Source: Clostridia bacterium (GTDB lineage Bacteria; Bacillota; Clostridia; Oscillospirales; CAG-272). From it: 37,555 nt of DNA. A model generated the notes under the pieces. It did not search any database. It was not told the DNA's origin and was given only the letters and a program-made list of their open reading frames with translations. A program made the translations under genes and the position numbers. The stretch lies in NCBI GenBank assembly GCA_017503285.1, contig JAFVTH010000011.1, forward strand, positions 1-37,555. The letters run 5' to 3'. Below are positions 9,532-18,857 of the stretch, in pieces; position 1 is the stretch's first letter; every line of letters begins with the position of its first letter.

Positions 9532-9561
9532 TTGACATATATATTTAGTGTGGTTTATAAT
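9532..9561 (+). promoter_or_regulatory. Sigma-A promoter of the symporter/aryl-acid operon
   Basis: TTGACA (9532-9537), an 18-nt spacer and TATAAT (9556-9561). It leaves a leader of about 85 nt before the symporter ATG at 9653 and is the only clear promoter before 18614. Confidence 0.8.
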
Positions 9562-9596
9562 ATATTTTATCATACTAAAGTATTTTTATATTATAG

Positions 9597-9616
9597 GGGA
9601 AAAATATTCCCTTTTT
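9597..9616 (+). promoter_or_regulatory. Small hairpin plus T run in the operon leader, possible attenuator
   Basis: GGGAA (9597-9601) pairs with TTCCC (9607-9611), followed by TTTTT. It resembles a weak intrinsic terminator in the leader. The stem is only 5 bp and no competing structure was worked out, so regulation is speculative. Confidence 0.3.
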
Positions 9617-9652
9617 ATTCATTTTAGCGTTTTTAGCATACAGGAGAGAAAA

Positions 9653-11215
9653 ATGGATCCAAGGATATTTGACTATTTGATGCTTGTGCTTTTTGCAGGG
9701 GCAATGATTGCAATCGCAATAGTTACACGCAATCGTTCTAAATCGGTAAATGACTTTTTGTTGGCAGGTAAAAAGGGCTTAAACGGCTGGATGAGCGCCT
9801 TTTCCTATGGAACCACATATTTTTCTGCTGTAATTTTTATAGGCTATGCCGGTAATTTTGGTAAGCAGTTTGGTCTTTCAGCAGTTTGGATTGGTGTGGC
9901 TAATGCCATTATAGGCGCTCTTTTTGCTTGGCTTGTGCTTGCGAAAAGGACAAAGAATATGACAAGCGCCCTTGAATCAAAAACCATGCCGGACTTTTTT
10001 GAAAAGAGATATGACAGTAAAAACCTAAAGCTTGTTTCCGCATTTATTGTCTTTATCTTCCTAATTCCGTATTCTGCATCTGTTTACAACGGACTCAGCA
10101 GTCTTTTTGAGGCGCTTTTTGGTATTTACGGCTACGGCTGGGTTATTTGCCTCGCTCTTGCTATTCTTACAGCGCTTTATCTTTTCTTCGGTGGATACTT
10201 TGCCACAGCGGTTTCCGACTTTGTGCAGGGTATTATAATGCTTGTGGGCGTTATCGTTATGGTAATTCTCTTTATGGCAAAGGAGCCTGTTTCTTGGGAT
10301 ATTTCCTCACTTACCGAAAGCGTTACACACAGCTGGTTTACCACCGACAAGGGAAATATGCCTTGGATATACGATAATACCACATCACTTTTGGCACTTA
10401 TTATGCTAACCTCATTTGGTGTGTGGGCACTGCCTCAAACAGTACATAAATACTACGCAATCAGAGATAAAAAGGCAATTATGCAGGGCACGGTTGTTTC
10501 AACGGTTTTTGCTCTGATAGTTGGCTTTGTTGCATACTTCGTTGGCGCCCTTTCTCCAATCTTTGTAGAAAATGGGCTTATCTCAGCAGAGCTTGCAGGG
10601 GATAAAATCATTCCCGCTATGCTTGTTAAGATTATCCCTTATGGTCTTATGGGTCTTATTGCTGTGCTTATTCTTTCTGCCAGCATGTCAACCCTTGCCT
10701 CCGTATCACTTGCCTCTGCATCCGTTGTGGCGGTTGATATCTATAAGGGCAGAATAAACAAAAGCGCAGAGGACAAAAGAGTAAACATAACAATGAAGGT
10801 TATGTGCCTTGTGTTCGTTGCAATTTCAGTAATTTTGGCAATTCTAAACGAAAAATTTAATATAGCAGCAATTGCGTACCTTATGGGCATTAGCTGGGGC
10901 ACGCTTGCCGGCTGCTTTATGGGTCCCTTTGTTTTGGGACTACTTTGGAAGAGGACAACAAAGGCAGGTGCTTGGGCATCAATTATTTCGTCCCTTAGCC
11001 TAACGGCATTTCTTGTTGTTTTCCTTGGCTACCATAAAAACGGCTTTAGCTGTGATTTTGGTACAGCCATCAAAACAGGCGTTAGTGTTTCCCCGTTAAT
11101 TGGAGTTATTTGTATGATTTCTTCCATTATCGTTACCGTGGTTGTAAGCTTGCTTACAAAGCCACCAAAGAAGGAAACTATTGACAAAGCATTTAGTAAG
11201 AAGGTGATTGAATAA
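9653..11215 (+). CDS. Sodium:solute symporter (SSS family)
   Basis: 520 residues from ATG 9653 ([10 protein letters not shown]), which follows CAGGAGAG; the upstream in-frame start lies in the promoter and is rejected. About 13 hydrophobic helices are predicted. Family features include the region around [18 protein letters not shown] and the later [22 protein letters not shown], where Na+-site serines lie in the LeuT-fold helix TM8. The protein is in the cytoplasmic membrane and couples substrate entry to Na+. Its gene overlaps paaK1 by one base (TAATG) at the head of the aryl-CoA ligase/IOR operon, so the cargo is probably an aryl acetate or an aromatic or branched amino acid. That is inferred from context, as SSS substrates cannot be read from sequence. 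Confidence 0.88.
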   Translation: MDPRIFDYLMLVLFAGAMIAIAIVTRNRSKSVNDFLLAGKKGLNGWMSAFSYGTTYFSAVIFIGYAGNFGKQFGLSAVWIGVANAIIGALFAWLVLAKRTKNMTSALESKTMPDFFEKRYDSKNLKLVSAFIVFIFLIPYSASVYNGLSSLFEALFGIYGYGWVICLALAILTALYLFFGGYFATAVSDFVQGIIMLVGVIVMVILFMAKEPVSWDISSLTESVTHSWFTTDKGNMPWIYDNTTSLLALIMLTSFGVWALPQTVHKYYAIRDKKAIMQGTVVSTVFALIVGFVAYFVGALSPIFVENGLISAELAGDKIIPAMLVKIIPYGLMGLIAVLILSASMSTLASVSLASASVVAVDIYKGRINKSAEDKRVNITMKVMCLVFVAISVILAILNEKFNIAAIAYLMGISWGTLAGCFMGPFVLGLLWKRTTKAGAWASIISSLSLTAFLVVFLGYHKNGFSCDFGTAIKTGVSVSPLIGVICMISSIIVTVVVSLLTKPPKKETIDKAFSKKVIE

Positions 11216-12519
11216 TGATTTGGGCAAGGGAAGAAACCCTGTCAAGACAGGAAATGGAAGCTTTGCAGCTTGAAAGACTAAAGGAAACCGTTTTTCGCGT
11301 TTACGAAAAGGTTTTACCATATAGAAAAAAGATGGACGAGGCAGGTATTAAGCCGGAGGATATAAAGAGCCTTGATGACCTAAAGAGGCTGCCGTTTGTT
11401 ACAAAGCAGGATTTGCGTGATAACTATCCCTTTGGTCTTTTTGCAGTGCCAAAGGAGGAGCTTTTAAGAATCCACGCATCCTCAGGCACAACAGGAAAGC
11501 CTACGGTTGTCGGCTACACAGAGGGAGATATGCAGGTTTGGACCGAGTGTGTTTCTCGTATTGCCTGTGCAGGTGGTGCGGATAAAAATGACGTTGCGCA
11601 AATATGCTTCGGCTACGGTATGTTTACAGGCGCCCTCGGACTGCACTACGGTCTTGAAAACATCGGTGCAACCATCGTGCCGTCATCAACAGGAAACTCC
11701 GAAAAGCAGCTTATGTATATGAAGGACTTTGGCACAACCCTGCTTGTTGCCACACCATCATATGCTCTAAGGCTTGCCGAGGTGGCAAGGGAAATGGGCA
11801 TAGACCCACAAAAGGACCTAAAGGTAAAAATCGGTCTTGTGGGCAGTGAGCTTCTTACCGATGCTATGCGTGATGAAATGCATAAATATTGGGGCAGCGA
11901 TATGCTTGTTACCTCAAACTACGGTATGAGTGAGCTTATGGGTCCAGGCGTTAGCGGCGAGTGTGAGTATATGTGTGGTATGCATATAAACGAGGACTTT
12001 TTTATCCCTGAAATTATAAACCCCGAAACCGGGGAGGTTTTGCCGGAGGGAGAATGGGGCGAGCTTGTTATAACATGTATTAAGAAGGAGGCACTACCTC
12101 TTATCAGATACAGAACAAAGGATATAACAAGGCTTATATACGAGCCATGTAAATGTGGCAGAACAACTGTCAGAATGGAAAACCTTTCCGGCAGAAGCGA
12201 CGATATGCTTAAAATCCGTGGTGTTAACGTGTTCCCAAGCCAGATTGAGGAGGTTGTCCTCGGCACAGCCGGACTTGGTCCACACTACGAAATTATTGTT
12301 GAAAGAGATGGCTACTCAGATAAGCTTACCGTTAGGGTTGAGCTTCTTAAGGCGACAGACTCCTTTAAGGAGCTTGAAGCAATTGAGAGGGCTGTTAGAA
12401 ATAAGCTTAAGGTTATGCTTGGACTTGATGCCAAGGTAATGCTTGAGTCACCTAATACACTTGCGCGCTTTGAGGGCAAGGCAAAGAGAGTTAGGGATTT
12501 ACGAAAGGAGCAAAAATAA
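11215..12519 (+). CDS. paaK: Phenylacetate-CoA ligase (AMP-forming), copy 1
   Basis: 434 residues of the PaaK family: N-terminal PaaK-type helices, the AMP-binding P-loop SSGTTGKP (89-96), [11 protein letters not shown] (adenine/acid-site region), LIRYRTKD, and a C-terminal lobe with FPSQIEEVV. It forms aryl-acetyl-CoA from the acid, ATP and CoA, or can run in reverse. The start overlaps the symporter stop by one base after AAGGTG. It is followed 1 nt later by iorA, the usual partner in anaerobe and archaeal clusters. It is clearly paralogous to 14833-16131, sharing long blocks such as [11 protein letters not shown] and GRSDDML(K/I)[10 protein letters not shown], so the two may prefer different aryl acids. 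Confidence 0.92.
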   Translation: MIWAREETLSRQEMEALQLERLKETVFRVYEKVLPYRKKMDEAGIKPEDIKSLDDLKRLPFVTKQDLRDNYPFGLFAVPKEELLRIHASSGTTGKPTVVGYTEGDMQVWTECVSRIACAGGADKNDVAQICFGYGMFTGALGLHYGLENIGATIVPSSTGNSEKQLMYMKDFGTTLLVATPSYALRLAEVAREMGIDPQKDLKVKIGLVGSELLTDAMRDEMHKYWGSDMLVTSNYGMSELMGPGVSGECEYMCGMHINEDFFIPEIINPETGEVLPEGEWGELVITCIKKEALPLIRYRTKDITRLIYEPCKCGRTTVRMENLSGRSDDMLKIRGVNVFPSQIEEVVLGTAGLGPHYEIIVERDGYSDKLTVRVELLKATDSFKELEAIERAVRNKLKVMLGLDAKVMLESPNTLARFEGKAKRVRDLRKEQK

Positions 12520-12520
12520 T

Positions 12521-14257
12521 ATGGAAAAAAGGATTATGCTGGGCAACGAGGCAATTGCCCGCGGCGCATATGAGGCAGGGGTAAAGGTTAGCAGTGCTTA
12601 CCCCGGCACACCAAGCACAGAAATCAGTGAATTTTTAGCAAAATATGATGAGGTTTACACAGAGTGGGCACCAAACGAAAAGGTTGCCCTTGAGGTTGCC
12701 GCAGGCTCTTCAATTGCAGGCGTTCGTTCAATGGCTTGTATGAAGCACGTTGGCTTAAATGTTGCCTCTGACCCACTATATACTCTTGCATATACAGGCG
12801 TAAATGCAGGACTTGTTATTGTTGTTGCAGACGACCCGGGTATTGCCAGCTCACAAAACGAGCAGGATACAAGGATGATTGCAAGGAGCGCGCATTTGCC
12901 GCTTGTTGAGCCATCTGACAGCAACGAGGCAAAGGAGTTTTTCAAGTACGCCTTTGAGCTTAGCGAAAGGTACGACACACCTGTTATATACAGAACAACC
13001 ACCAAGCTTTCTCACTCCCAAAGCGTAGTTGACCTGTGCGAAAGAGTGGAGGTAGAGGACAAGGTATATGAAAGAAGCGTACCAAAGTATGTTATGATGC
13101 CTGCCTCTGCCATTGGCAGACACAAGGTTGTTGAGGCAAGAGAGGATAAGATGGCTCTTGATGCCCCAAGCTTCCCGGTTAACAGGGTTGAATATAATGA
13201 TAAGAAAATCGGCTTTATTACCTCAGGCGTGCCTTACCAGTATGTTAAGGAGGCTTGTCCTAATGCAAGCGTGCTGAAGCTTGGCGTTATAAATCCACTG
13301 CCAAGGGCTCTTATTGAGGAATTTGTAAAAGAGGTTGAAACCGTTTATATCTTCGAGGAGCTTGAGCCTGTTATTGAGGAGCAGGTTAGAGCTTGGGGAC
13401 TTGATGTAAAGGGTAAGGAGCTATTTACAAAGCAGGGCGAATATAGTGCAAATATGCTTAGAAGGGTTCTCTTTAATGAGGAAACCTGTGCATTTACAAA
13501 AGCAGAGGCACCGGCCCGCCCACCAATCCTTTGTCCCGGCTGTCCACACAGAAGCGTATTTTCCGTTCTTAATAAGCTAAAGATACATGCAGCAGGCGAC
13601 ATAGGCTGTTATACCCTTGGCGCAGTTGCCCCACTTAGCGTTATTGATACAACAATTTGTATGGGCTCATCTATTTCCCTGCTACACGGTATGGAAAAAG
13701 CAAAGGGCAAGGATTACATAAAGAATTGGGTTGCAACCATTGGCGACTCCACATTCCTGCATACAGGTGTAAACTCCCTCATCAATATGGTTTATAACAA
13801 GTCCACAGGTACAGTTATGATTCTTGATAACCGTACCACAGGTATGACAGGCCATCAGGAGCATGCCGCAACAGGTAAAACCCTAAAGGGCGAGGACACA
13901 TATGCTATTGACCTTGCAGAGCTTTGCCGCAGCATCGGTGTTCCTAACGTTATTGAAATAAATGCCTTTGACGTGCCCGGACTTGAAGAGGTAATTAAGG
14001 AAAGCGTAAAGAGCGACACACTAACAGTTATTATCGCAAAAGCGCCCTGCGCACTTCTTAAGGGACAAAAATTCCCATTTAAGTGTCAGGTTGATAGCGA
14101 AAAGTGCAAAAAGTGTGGTATGTGTATGAAAATCGGCTGTCCTGCCATGACCAAAAACGAGGACGGCACAGTAAAAATTGACGAAACAATGTGTAACGGC
14201 TGTGGACTTTGCAAGAACTACTGCAAGTTCGGTGCTATTTCACAGGTAGAAAGATAA
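12521..14257 (+). CDS. iorA: Indolepyruvate ferredoxin oxidoreductase, alpha subunit
   Basis: 578 residues, the normal IorA length. N-terminal pyrimidine-binding domain (YPGTPSTEI), then a TPP-binding domain with CPGCPHRS and GDSTFLHTGV, and a ferredoxin-like tail with CxxCxxCx4C (C529, C532, C535, C540) and CxxCxxCx3C (C558, C561, C564, C568) for two [4Fe-4S] clusters. With IorB it interconverts aryl pyruvates (indole-, phenyl-, hydroxyphenylpyruvate) and aryl-acetyl-CoA plus CO2, using ferredoxin. The start at 12521 follows AAAGGAG and lies 1 nt after the paaK stop; the frame-extended ATG at 12443 lies inside paaK and is rejected. Confidence 0.95.
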   Translation: MEKRIMLGNEAIARGAYEAGVKVSSAYPGTPSTEISEFLAKYDEVYTEWAPNEKVALEVAAGSSIAGVRSMACMKHVGLNVASDPLYTLAYTGVNAGLVIVVADDPGIASSQNEQDTRMIARSAHLPLVEPSDSNEAKEFFKYAFELSERYDTPVIYRTTTKLSHSQSVVDLCERVEVEDKVYERSVPKYVMMPASAIGRHKVVEAREDKMALDAPSFPVNRVEYNDKKIGFITSGVPYQYVKEACPNASVLKLGVINPLPRALIEEFVKEVETVYIFEELEPVIEEQVRAWGLDVKGKELFTKQGEYSANMLRRVLFNEETCAFTKAEAPARPPILCPGCPHRSVFSVLNKLKIHAAGDIGCYTLGAVAPLSVIDTTICMGSSISLLHGMEKAKGKDYIKNWVATIGDSTFLHTGVNSLINMVYNKSTGTVMILDNRTTGMTGHQEHAATGKTLKGEDTYAIDLAELCRSIGVPNVIEINAFDVPGLEEVIKESVKSDTLTVIIAKAPCALLKGQKFPFKCQVDSEKCKKCGMCMKIGCPAMTKNEDGTVKIDETMCNGCGLCKNYCKFGAISQVER

Positions 14258-14270
14258 GGAGGGCGACTAT

Positions 14271-14831
14271 ATGAATATAATGGTAGTTGGCGTTGGTGGA
14301 CAGGGTACACTTCTCACCAGCAGAATTATCGGCAAAACAGCCCTTCAGGGTGGCTATGATGTTAAGCTTTCCGAGGTGCACGGCATGGCACAGCGTGGTG
14401 GTAGCGTTGTTACCTTTGTTAGATTTGACAGCAAGGTTTATGAGCCTGTTTGCGAGGAGGGCACGGTTGATGTGCTTATCTCCTTTGAAAGGCTTGAGGC
14501 GCTAAGATACGCACACTTCCTAAAGCCGGATGGCACTCTTATTGTAAACGATACAAGAATTGACCCAATGACAGTTGTTATTGGTGCAAAGGAATATCCG
14601 CAGGATATTTTAAGCACCCTTGCAAAGAGCCATAAAATCTACACAATAGATGCCGGCAGCATAGCAAGAGAAATTGGCAACTCCAAGGTTCTAAACACCG
14701 TGGTGCTTGGTGCATCGGCAAAGCACATCGGCTTTGAAAAAGAGGAGTGGCTAAGAGTTCTTGAGGCTACTGTTCCGCCAAAAACAATAGAAATCAATAA
14801 AAAGGCATTTGAATTAGGATACGAGGCATAA
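14271..14831 (+). CDS. iorB: Indolepyruvate ferredoxin oxidoreductase, beta (gamma-type) subunit
   Basis: 186 residues of the IorB/POR-gamma domain: GVGGQGTLLTSRIIG near the N-terminus and EVHGMAQRGGSVVTFVRF. It is the catalytic partner of IorA and is cytoplasmic. It starts after a strong AAGGAGGG site 13 nt downstream of iorA, with 1 nt to the second paaK, so all are in one transcript. Confidence 0.95.
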   Translation: MNIMVVGVGGQGTLLTSRIIGKTALQGGYDVKLSEVHGMAQRGGSVVTFVRFDSKVYEPVCEEGTVDVLISFERLEALRYAHFLKPDGTLIVNDTRIDPMTVVIGAKEYPQDILSTLAKSHKIYTIDAGSIAREIGNSKVLNTVVLGASAKHIGFEKEEWLRVLEATVPPKTIEINKKAFELGYEA

Positions 14832-14832
14832 T

Positions 14833-16131
14833 ATGATTTGGAATAAAGAAATGGAATGTATGTCCAATGAGGACAAGAAAAGGCTACAAAGCGAAAGGCT
14901 TGTTAAGCTTGTAAAGTACGTTTACGACAATGTAGAGTTCTATCGCAAAAGAATGGACGCACATGGGGTAAAGCCGGAGGATATTAAATCCATTGACGAT
15001 ATCACCAAGCTTCCATATACCACAAAGGATGACCTTCGTGATACATACCCCTTCGGTCTTTTTGCCGCTGACCATAAGGATATTGTAAGAATCCACGCAT
15101 CCTCCGGTACAACAGGAAAGGCAACCGTTGTTTGCTATACTCAAAATGATATAGACGCTTGGAGTGAGTGCGTTGCACGCTGTATGGCAATGGCAGGCGT
15201 TACAAACGACGACATTATTCAGGTTGCATACGGCTATGGACTGTTTACAGGCGGTCTTGGCGCACACTATGGCGCAGAAAGGCTTGGCGCAATGGTTGTT
15301 CCGATGAGTACAGGTAACTCCAAAAAGCTAACCACAATGATGGTTGACTTTGGGGCAACCGCAATTGCCTGCACGCCATCATATCTCTTACACCTTTCCG
15401 AGGTTTTGAGAGATGAGGGCTTGCTTGACAAAATCAAGCTAAAGACAGCAATCTGCGGTGCTGAGCCATGGACAGAGAAGATGAGGCACGAGATAGAAAC
15501 CCGTCTTAACATTTCTGCCCACGACATTTACGGCCTTTCCGAAATTATGGGTCCCGGCGTTGCCTGCGACTGTAAGGAGCATGTAGGACTTCATATCTGC
15601 GACGACCATTTCTATCCGGAAATCATCGATGCAAAAACACTTGAGCCTGTGGCTGACGGACAGGTTGGCGAGCTTGTATTTACAACTCTTACCAAGGAGG
15701 GTATTCCTCTAATCCGTTACAGAACCAAGGACCTAACAAGCATAACAAGAGAAAAGTGCGCCTGCGGCAGAACAAGCCCGCGTATCTCTCGCTTCAAGGG
15801 TAGAAGCGATGATATGCTTATTATCCGCGGCGTTAACGTGTTCCCAAGCCAGGTTGAGGCTGCGCTTATTGAGGTTGAGGAGGTTACACCTCACTACATG
15901 ATGATTGTAGACAGAGAAAACAACCTTGACACTCTTGAAATACAGGTTGAGGTTGATACAAAATACTATACTGACGAAATTCGCGGCATCGAAAGACTTA
16001 CCAAGAAAATCGGTCAGGTTATTCAAAGCGCCCTTGGCATTAGCGCGAAAATCAAGCTAATGGGACCAAACTCACTAAAGCGTAGCGAGGGCAAGGCAGT
16101 TCACGTAATTGATAACAGAAAGCTATATTAA
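14833..16131 (+). CDS. paaK: Phenylacetate-CoA ligase (AMP-forming), copy 2
   Basis: 432 residues, same architecture as the 11215 copy: P-loop SSGTTGKA (90-97, with Ala where copy 1 has Pro), [39 protein letters not shown] and a C-terminal PaaK lobe. It activates an aryl acetate to its CoA thioester or runs in reverse with IorAB. Two ligases flanking one iorAB pair suggest two substrates, for example phenyl- versus hydroxyphenyl- or indole-acetate. Which copy handles which is not visible. Start 1 nt after iorB. Confidence 0.92.
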   Translation: MIWNKEMECMSNEDKKRLQSERLVKLVKYVYDNVEFYRKRMDAHGVKPEDIKSIDDITKLPYTTKDDLRDTYPFGLFAADHKDIVRIHASSGTTGKATVVCYTQNDIDAWSECVARCMAMAGVTNDDIIQVAYGYGLFTGGLGAHYGAERLGAMVVPMSTGNSKKLTTMMVDFGATAIACTPSYLLHLSEVLRDEGLLDKIKLKTAICGAEPWTEKMRHEIETRLNISAHDIYGLSEIMGPGVACDCKEHVGLHICDDHFYPEIIDAKTLEPVADGQVGELVFTTLTKEGIPLIRYRTKDLTSITREKCACGRTSPRISRFKGRSDDMLIIRGVNVFPSQVEAALIEVEEVTPHYMMIVDRENNLDTLEIQVEVDTKYYTDEIRGIERLTKKIGQVIQSALGISAKIKLMGPNSLKRSEGKAVHVIDNRKLY

Positions 16132-16144
16132 AGGAGAAAAGGCT

Positions 16145-16573
16145 ATGACAGTAAATCAAGTATCCGTTTTTATTGAAAACAGACAGGGCAGACTGGGACA
16201 GGTGCTCAGCGTTTTGAAGGAAAATGACATAAATATTTTGTCAATCAGCTTGGCTGATACAGCAGAGTACGGTCTTTTAAGACTTATTGTAAACAAGCCT
16301 GAGGAGGCAAAGGACGTGCTTCTTAACGCCGGCTTTTCCAGCCTTCTTACAGAGGTGCTGATTATCAAGGTGCCACACAAGGCAGGCTCCTTGCAGAGTA
16401 TTCTTGACATTATTGCAAAGGAAAGCATCAGCATTGAGTATATGTATGGACTCAGCGTTGAAACAACAGATGCGTCAATTGTTATGAAGACAAATGAGCT
16501 TTCCAAGGCTTGTGAAATCTTGAAAAACAGCCACATTGATACCATGACAAAAAAGGAAATAGCATCTTTATAA
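16145..16573 (+). CDS. Tandem ACT-domain protein
   Basis: 142 residues forming two ACT domains (about 4-70 and 72-140); each begins with a regulatory amino-acid-binding pattern (VFIENRQGRLGQVLSVLKE and VPHKAGSLQSILDIIAKE). The start at 16145 (MTVNQVS) follows AAAGGAG; the earlier ATG at 16109 lies inside paaK. Small ACT proteins are regular companions of IOR/PaaK genes. It probably senses an aromatic or branched-chain amino acid and adjusts a pathway enzyme, but target and ligand are unknown. Confidence 0.88.
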   Translation: MTVNQVSVFIENRQGRLGQVLSVLKENDINILSISLADTAEYGLLRLIVNKPEEAKDVLLNAGFSSLLTEVLIIKVPHKAGSLQSILDIIAKESISIEYMYGLSVETTDASIVMKTNELSKACEILKNSHIDTMTKKEIASL

Positions 16574-16576
16574 AAA

Positions 16577-17386
16577 ATGATTATTGATTTTCATACCCAT
16601 ATTTTCCCCGACAAAATCGCAGGGGCAACAATAGAGGCGCTTTCCAAAAACGCAAGCATTCCAAGCCATAGTGATGGCACTAAGGCAGGGCTTTATAGCA
16701 GTATGGAAAATGCAAAAATAGACATTTCTATAAATCTGCCTGTGGTTACAAGACCCAAGCAAATTGATAGCATAAACTCCTTTGCAAGGGAGATAAACGG
16801 GGAAAAAGCGACACAGGGTAGGGTAATTTCCTTTGCCGGCATTCATCCGGACACAGAGGACACAGAGCTGTGGCTTGAAAAAATAAAGGCAGAGGGCTTT
16901 TTAGGCATAAAAATCCACCCCGACTATCAGGGTGTGTTCTTTGACGACGAAAGATATATAAAAATTCTTCGCAAGGCAAAGGAGCTTGACCTAATTACCG
17001 TTACCCATGCCGGCTTTGATGGCGCTTTTGTGGGTCACGAGATAAAATGCACACCAAGGCGTGTGCTTTCGGCTCTTGACAAAATAGGTGGATATGACAG
17101 GCTTGTGCTTGCCCACCTCGGCGGCAATGAGCTTTACTCCGATGTTTATAATGATTTAGCAGGTAAGGATGTGTATTTTGACACCTCATACGTGTTAAAG
17201 GAAACATCAAAAAAGGACTTTTTGAAGATGGTAGAAAGGCACGGAGAGGAAAAAATCCTCTTTGCAACCGATAGCCCTTGGCAGGACCAAAAGGAAATGG
17301 CAGAAATACTTTGTGGCTATGAGCTTGGCAGGGCTGCTACTGAAAAAATCCTTTCAGAAAACGCAAAAAAACTACTTAATATCTAG
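16577..17386 (+). CDS. Amidohydrolase family protein (metal-dependent TIM barrel)
   Basis: 269 residues of the amidohydrolase-2/ACMSD-like group. Metal ligands appear in order: HxH (His6, His8 in DFHTHIFPD), His144 in VTHAGFDG, His180 in LAHLGGNE and Asp232 in FATDSPW. Family members hydrolyse or decarboxylate small ring or carboxylic substrates; the substrate here is unknown. It sits 3 nt after the ACT gene and 7 nt before the aminotransferase gene, so it belongs to the operon, perhaps clearing a derivative of the aryl acid. Confidence 0.85.
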   Translation: MIIDFHTHIFPDKIAGATIEALSKNASIPSHSDGTKAGLYSSMENAKIDISINLPVVTRPKQIDSINSFAREINGEKATQGRVISFAGIHPDTEDTELWLEKIKAEGFLGIKIHPDYQGVFFDDERYIKILRKAKELDLITVTHAGFDGAFVGHEIKCTPRRVLSALDKIGGYDRLVLAHLGGNELYSDVYNDLAGKDVYFDTSYVLKETSKKDFLKMVERHGEEKILFATDSPWQDQKEMAEILCGYELGRAATEKILSENAKKLLNI

Positions 17387-17393
17387 GTGAAAT

Positions 17394-18614
17394 ATGTTAA
17401 ACGAAAAAATGTATGGCTTGGGTAGCAAGCGCTCAATTATTCGTGAGATTTTTGAGTACTGCAAGTCCCGTGCCAAGGAAATAGGCGCTGACAAGGTTTT
17501 TGATTTTAGCATCGGAAACCCAAGCGTGCCGGCACCAAAGGAAATAAATGAGGCAATTTGTGAGCTTGTAAGAAACGAGAGTGCTGTGCTTTTGCACGGC
17601 TACACCTCTGCCCAGGGCGACCTTGGCGTAAGACAGGCTATTGCCAACGAGATAAACGAAAGATTCGGCGCAGGCGTTAACGAAAACTCCATTTATATGA
17701 CCTGTGGCGCTGCCGCATCACTTACAATTTCATTAAAGGCACTTCTTAATCCGGGGGACGAGTGTGTTGTTTTTGCCCCGTTCTTTACAGAATACCGTGT
17801 GTTTGTTGAAAACGCAGGTGGCACTCTTGTAGTGTCAGAGCCAATGGCAAAAACCTTCCAAATAGACATAAAGGACCTTGAAGATAAAATTACCGAGAAA
17901 ACAAGGGCGATTATTGTAAACTCTCCAAACAACCCAAGCGGCGTTGTTTACAGCGAGGAAACAATAAAGGCTCTTTGCTCCGTGCTTGAGAAAAAGCAAA
18001 GAGAATACGGCGCACCGATTTACCTAATCGCAGACGAACCATATAGAGAGCTTGTGTTTGACGGAATTAAGGTGCCGTATCTTATGAATTACTATGATAA
18101 CACCATAGTTTGCTACTCATATTCAAAGGCGCTTTCCTTGCCGGGCGAGAGAATCGGCTATATTGCAGTTAGCCCTAAGGCGCAGGATAGCCAAAGGGTA
18201 TACCTTGCGGTTTGCGGCGCAGGCAGAAGCCTTGGCTACGTATGTGCGCCAAGCCTTTTCCAGCAGGTTATAAAGAAAACCATAGGTGCTAAGGTTGATG
18301 TAAATATTTATAAGGAAAACAGAGATATTTTGTATGGCGCACTTACCGAGTATGGCTATGAGTGTGTTTCCCCTGATGGCGCCTTCTATCTTTTTGTAAA
18401 GGCACTTGAGGAGGACGCATATAAGTTTTTCGAAAAGGCAAAATCAAAGGAAATCTTGGTTGTGCCATGTGATGACTTTGGCGTAAAGGGCTATGTAAGA
18501 ATTGCATACTGCGTAGACAAGGAGCGCATTGTAAATGCTCTCCCTGCCTTCAAGGCTCTTTACGAGGAGTATGCCACGCTGGGCTCGAACCAGTGTGCAT
18601 TGAAAACTAAATGA
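17394..18614 (+). CDS. PLP-dependent aminotransferase class I/II with a foreign 13-residue tail
   Basis: 406 residues, fold-type I aminotransferase: NSPNNPSG (Asn180 region), ADEPY (Asp214), Schiff-base Lys245 in SYSKALSLPGERIGY and carboxylate-binding Arg369 in YVRIAY. It should exchange amino groups between an amino acid and its 2-oxo acid, here plausibly aromatic amino acid with aryl pyruvate, the substrate of IorAB. The natural protein appears to end around Tyr393 (FKALYEEY). The last 13 codons (ATLGSNQCALKTK) are read from the left arm of the inverted-repeat element at 18571, so the insertion replaced the original stop. The catalytic core is intact and activity is likely kept. Confidence 0.9.
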   Translation: MLNEKMYGLGSKRSIIREIFEYCKSRAKEIGADKVFDFSIGNPSVPAPKEINEAICELVRNESAVLLHGYTSAQGDLGVRQAIANEINERFGAGVNENSIYMTCGAAASLTISLKALLNPGDECVVFAPFFTEYRVFVENAGGTLVVSEPMAKTFQIDIKDLEDKITEKTRAIIVNSPNNPSGVVYSEETIKALCSVLEKKQREYGAPIYLIADEPYRELVFDGIKVPYLMNYYDNTIVCYSYSKALSLPGERIGYIAVSPKAQDSQRVYLAVCGAGRSLGYVCAPSLFQQVIKKTIGAKVDVNIYKENRDILYGALTEYGYECVSPDGAFYLFVKALEEDAYKFFEKAKSKEILVVPCDDFGVKGYVRIAYCVDKERIVNALPAFKALYEEYATLGSNQCALKTK

Positions 18615-18848
18615 ACGGCTATTTTCATAGCTTTTTCAGTTGCCTTACGTCAGTAAGACTGCCTTCAAAATCTAAGAAACTATCTCCCTCATTTATTTTT
18701 GAATGCGCAAGGCAGTTTTAGGCGAGAAAATATTTTGCTTAGCAAAAAAGCGAACGCAGACTATATAGGCATATTGGCAAGTGAGATTTTGAAGATAGGC
18801 GCAATATTTACTGCATAAAACCACACTGGTTCGAGCCCAGCGTGGCAT
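18571..18848. mobile_element. 278-bp MITE-like element with 27-bp perfect terminal inverted repeats
   Basis: Bases 18571-18597 are the exact reverse complement of 18822-18848. The arm begins ATGCCACGCTGGGC; its inward-reading complement contains GGTTCGAGCCC, like a tRNA T-arm. Inside are further inverted pairs: CTTCAAAATCT (18663-18673) with AGATTTTGAAG (18784-18794), and ACTGCCTT (18658-18665) with AAGGCAGT (18709-18716). No ORF of a transposase is present, so it is non-autonomous. It fuses to the end of the aminotransferase gene on the left and to a truncated gene on the right. No clean target duplication is visible; GAGGA occurs on both sides but not at equivalent positions. Confidence 0.7.
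18618..18636 (+). terminator. Weak intrinsic terminator inside the inverted-repeat element
   Basis: GCTAT (18618-18622) pairs with ATAGC (18627-18631), followed by TTTTT, directly after the aminotransferase stop. It may now end the aryl-acid operon. The stem is short. Confidence 0.4.
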
Positions 18849-18857
18849 GAGGAAAGG

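Noticed and set aside
18571-18848. tRNA gene, because of the GGTTCGAGCCC T-arm-like sequence
   Set aside because: No D-arm or anticodon arm can be built around it and the motif occurs in both orientations as part of an inverted repeat.
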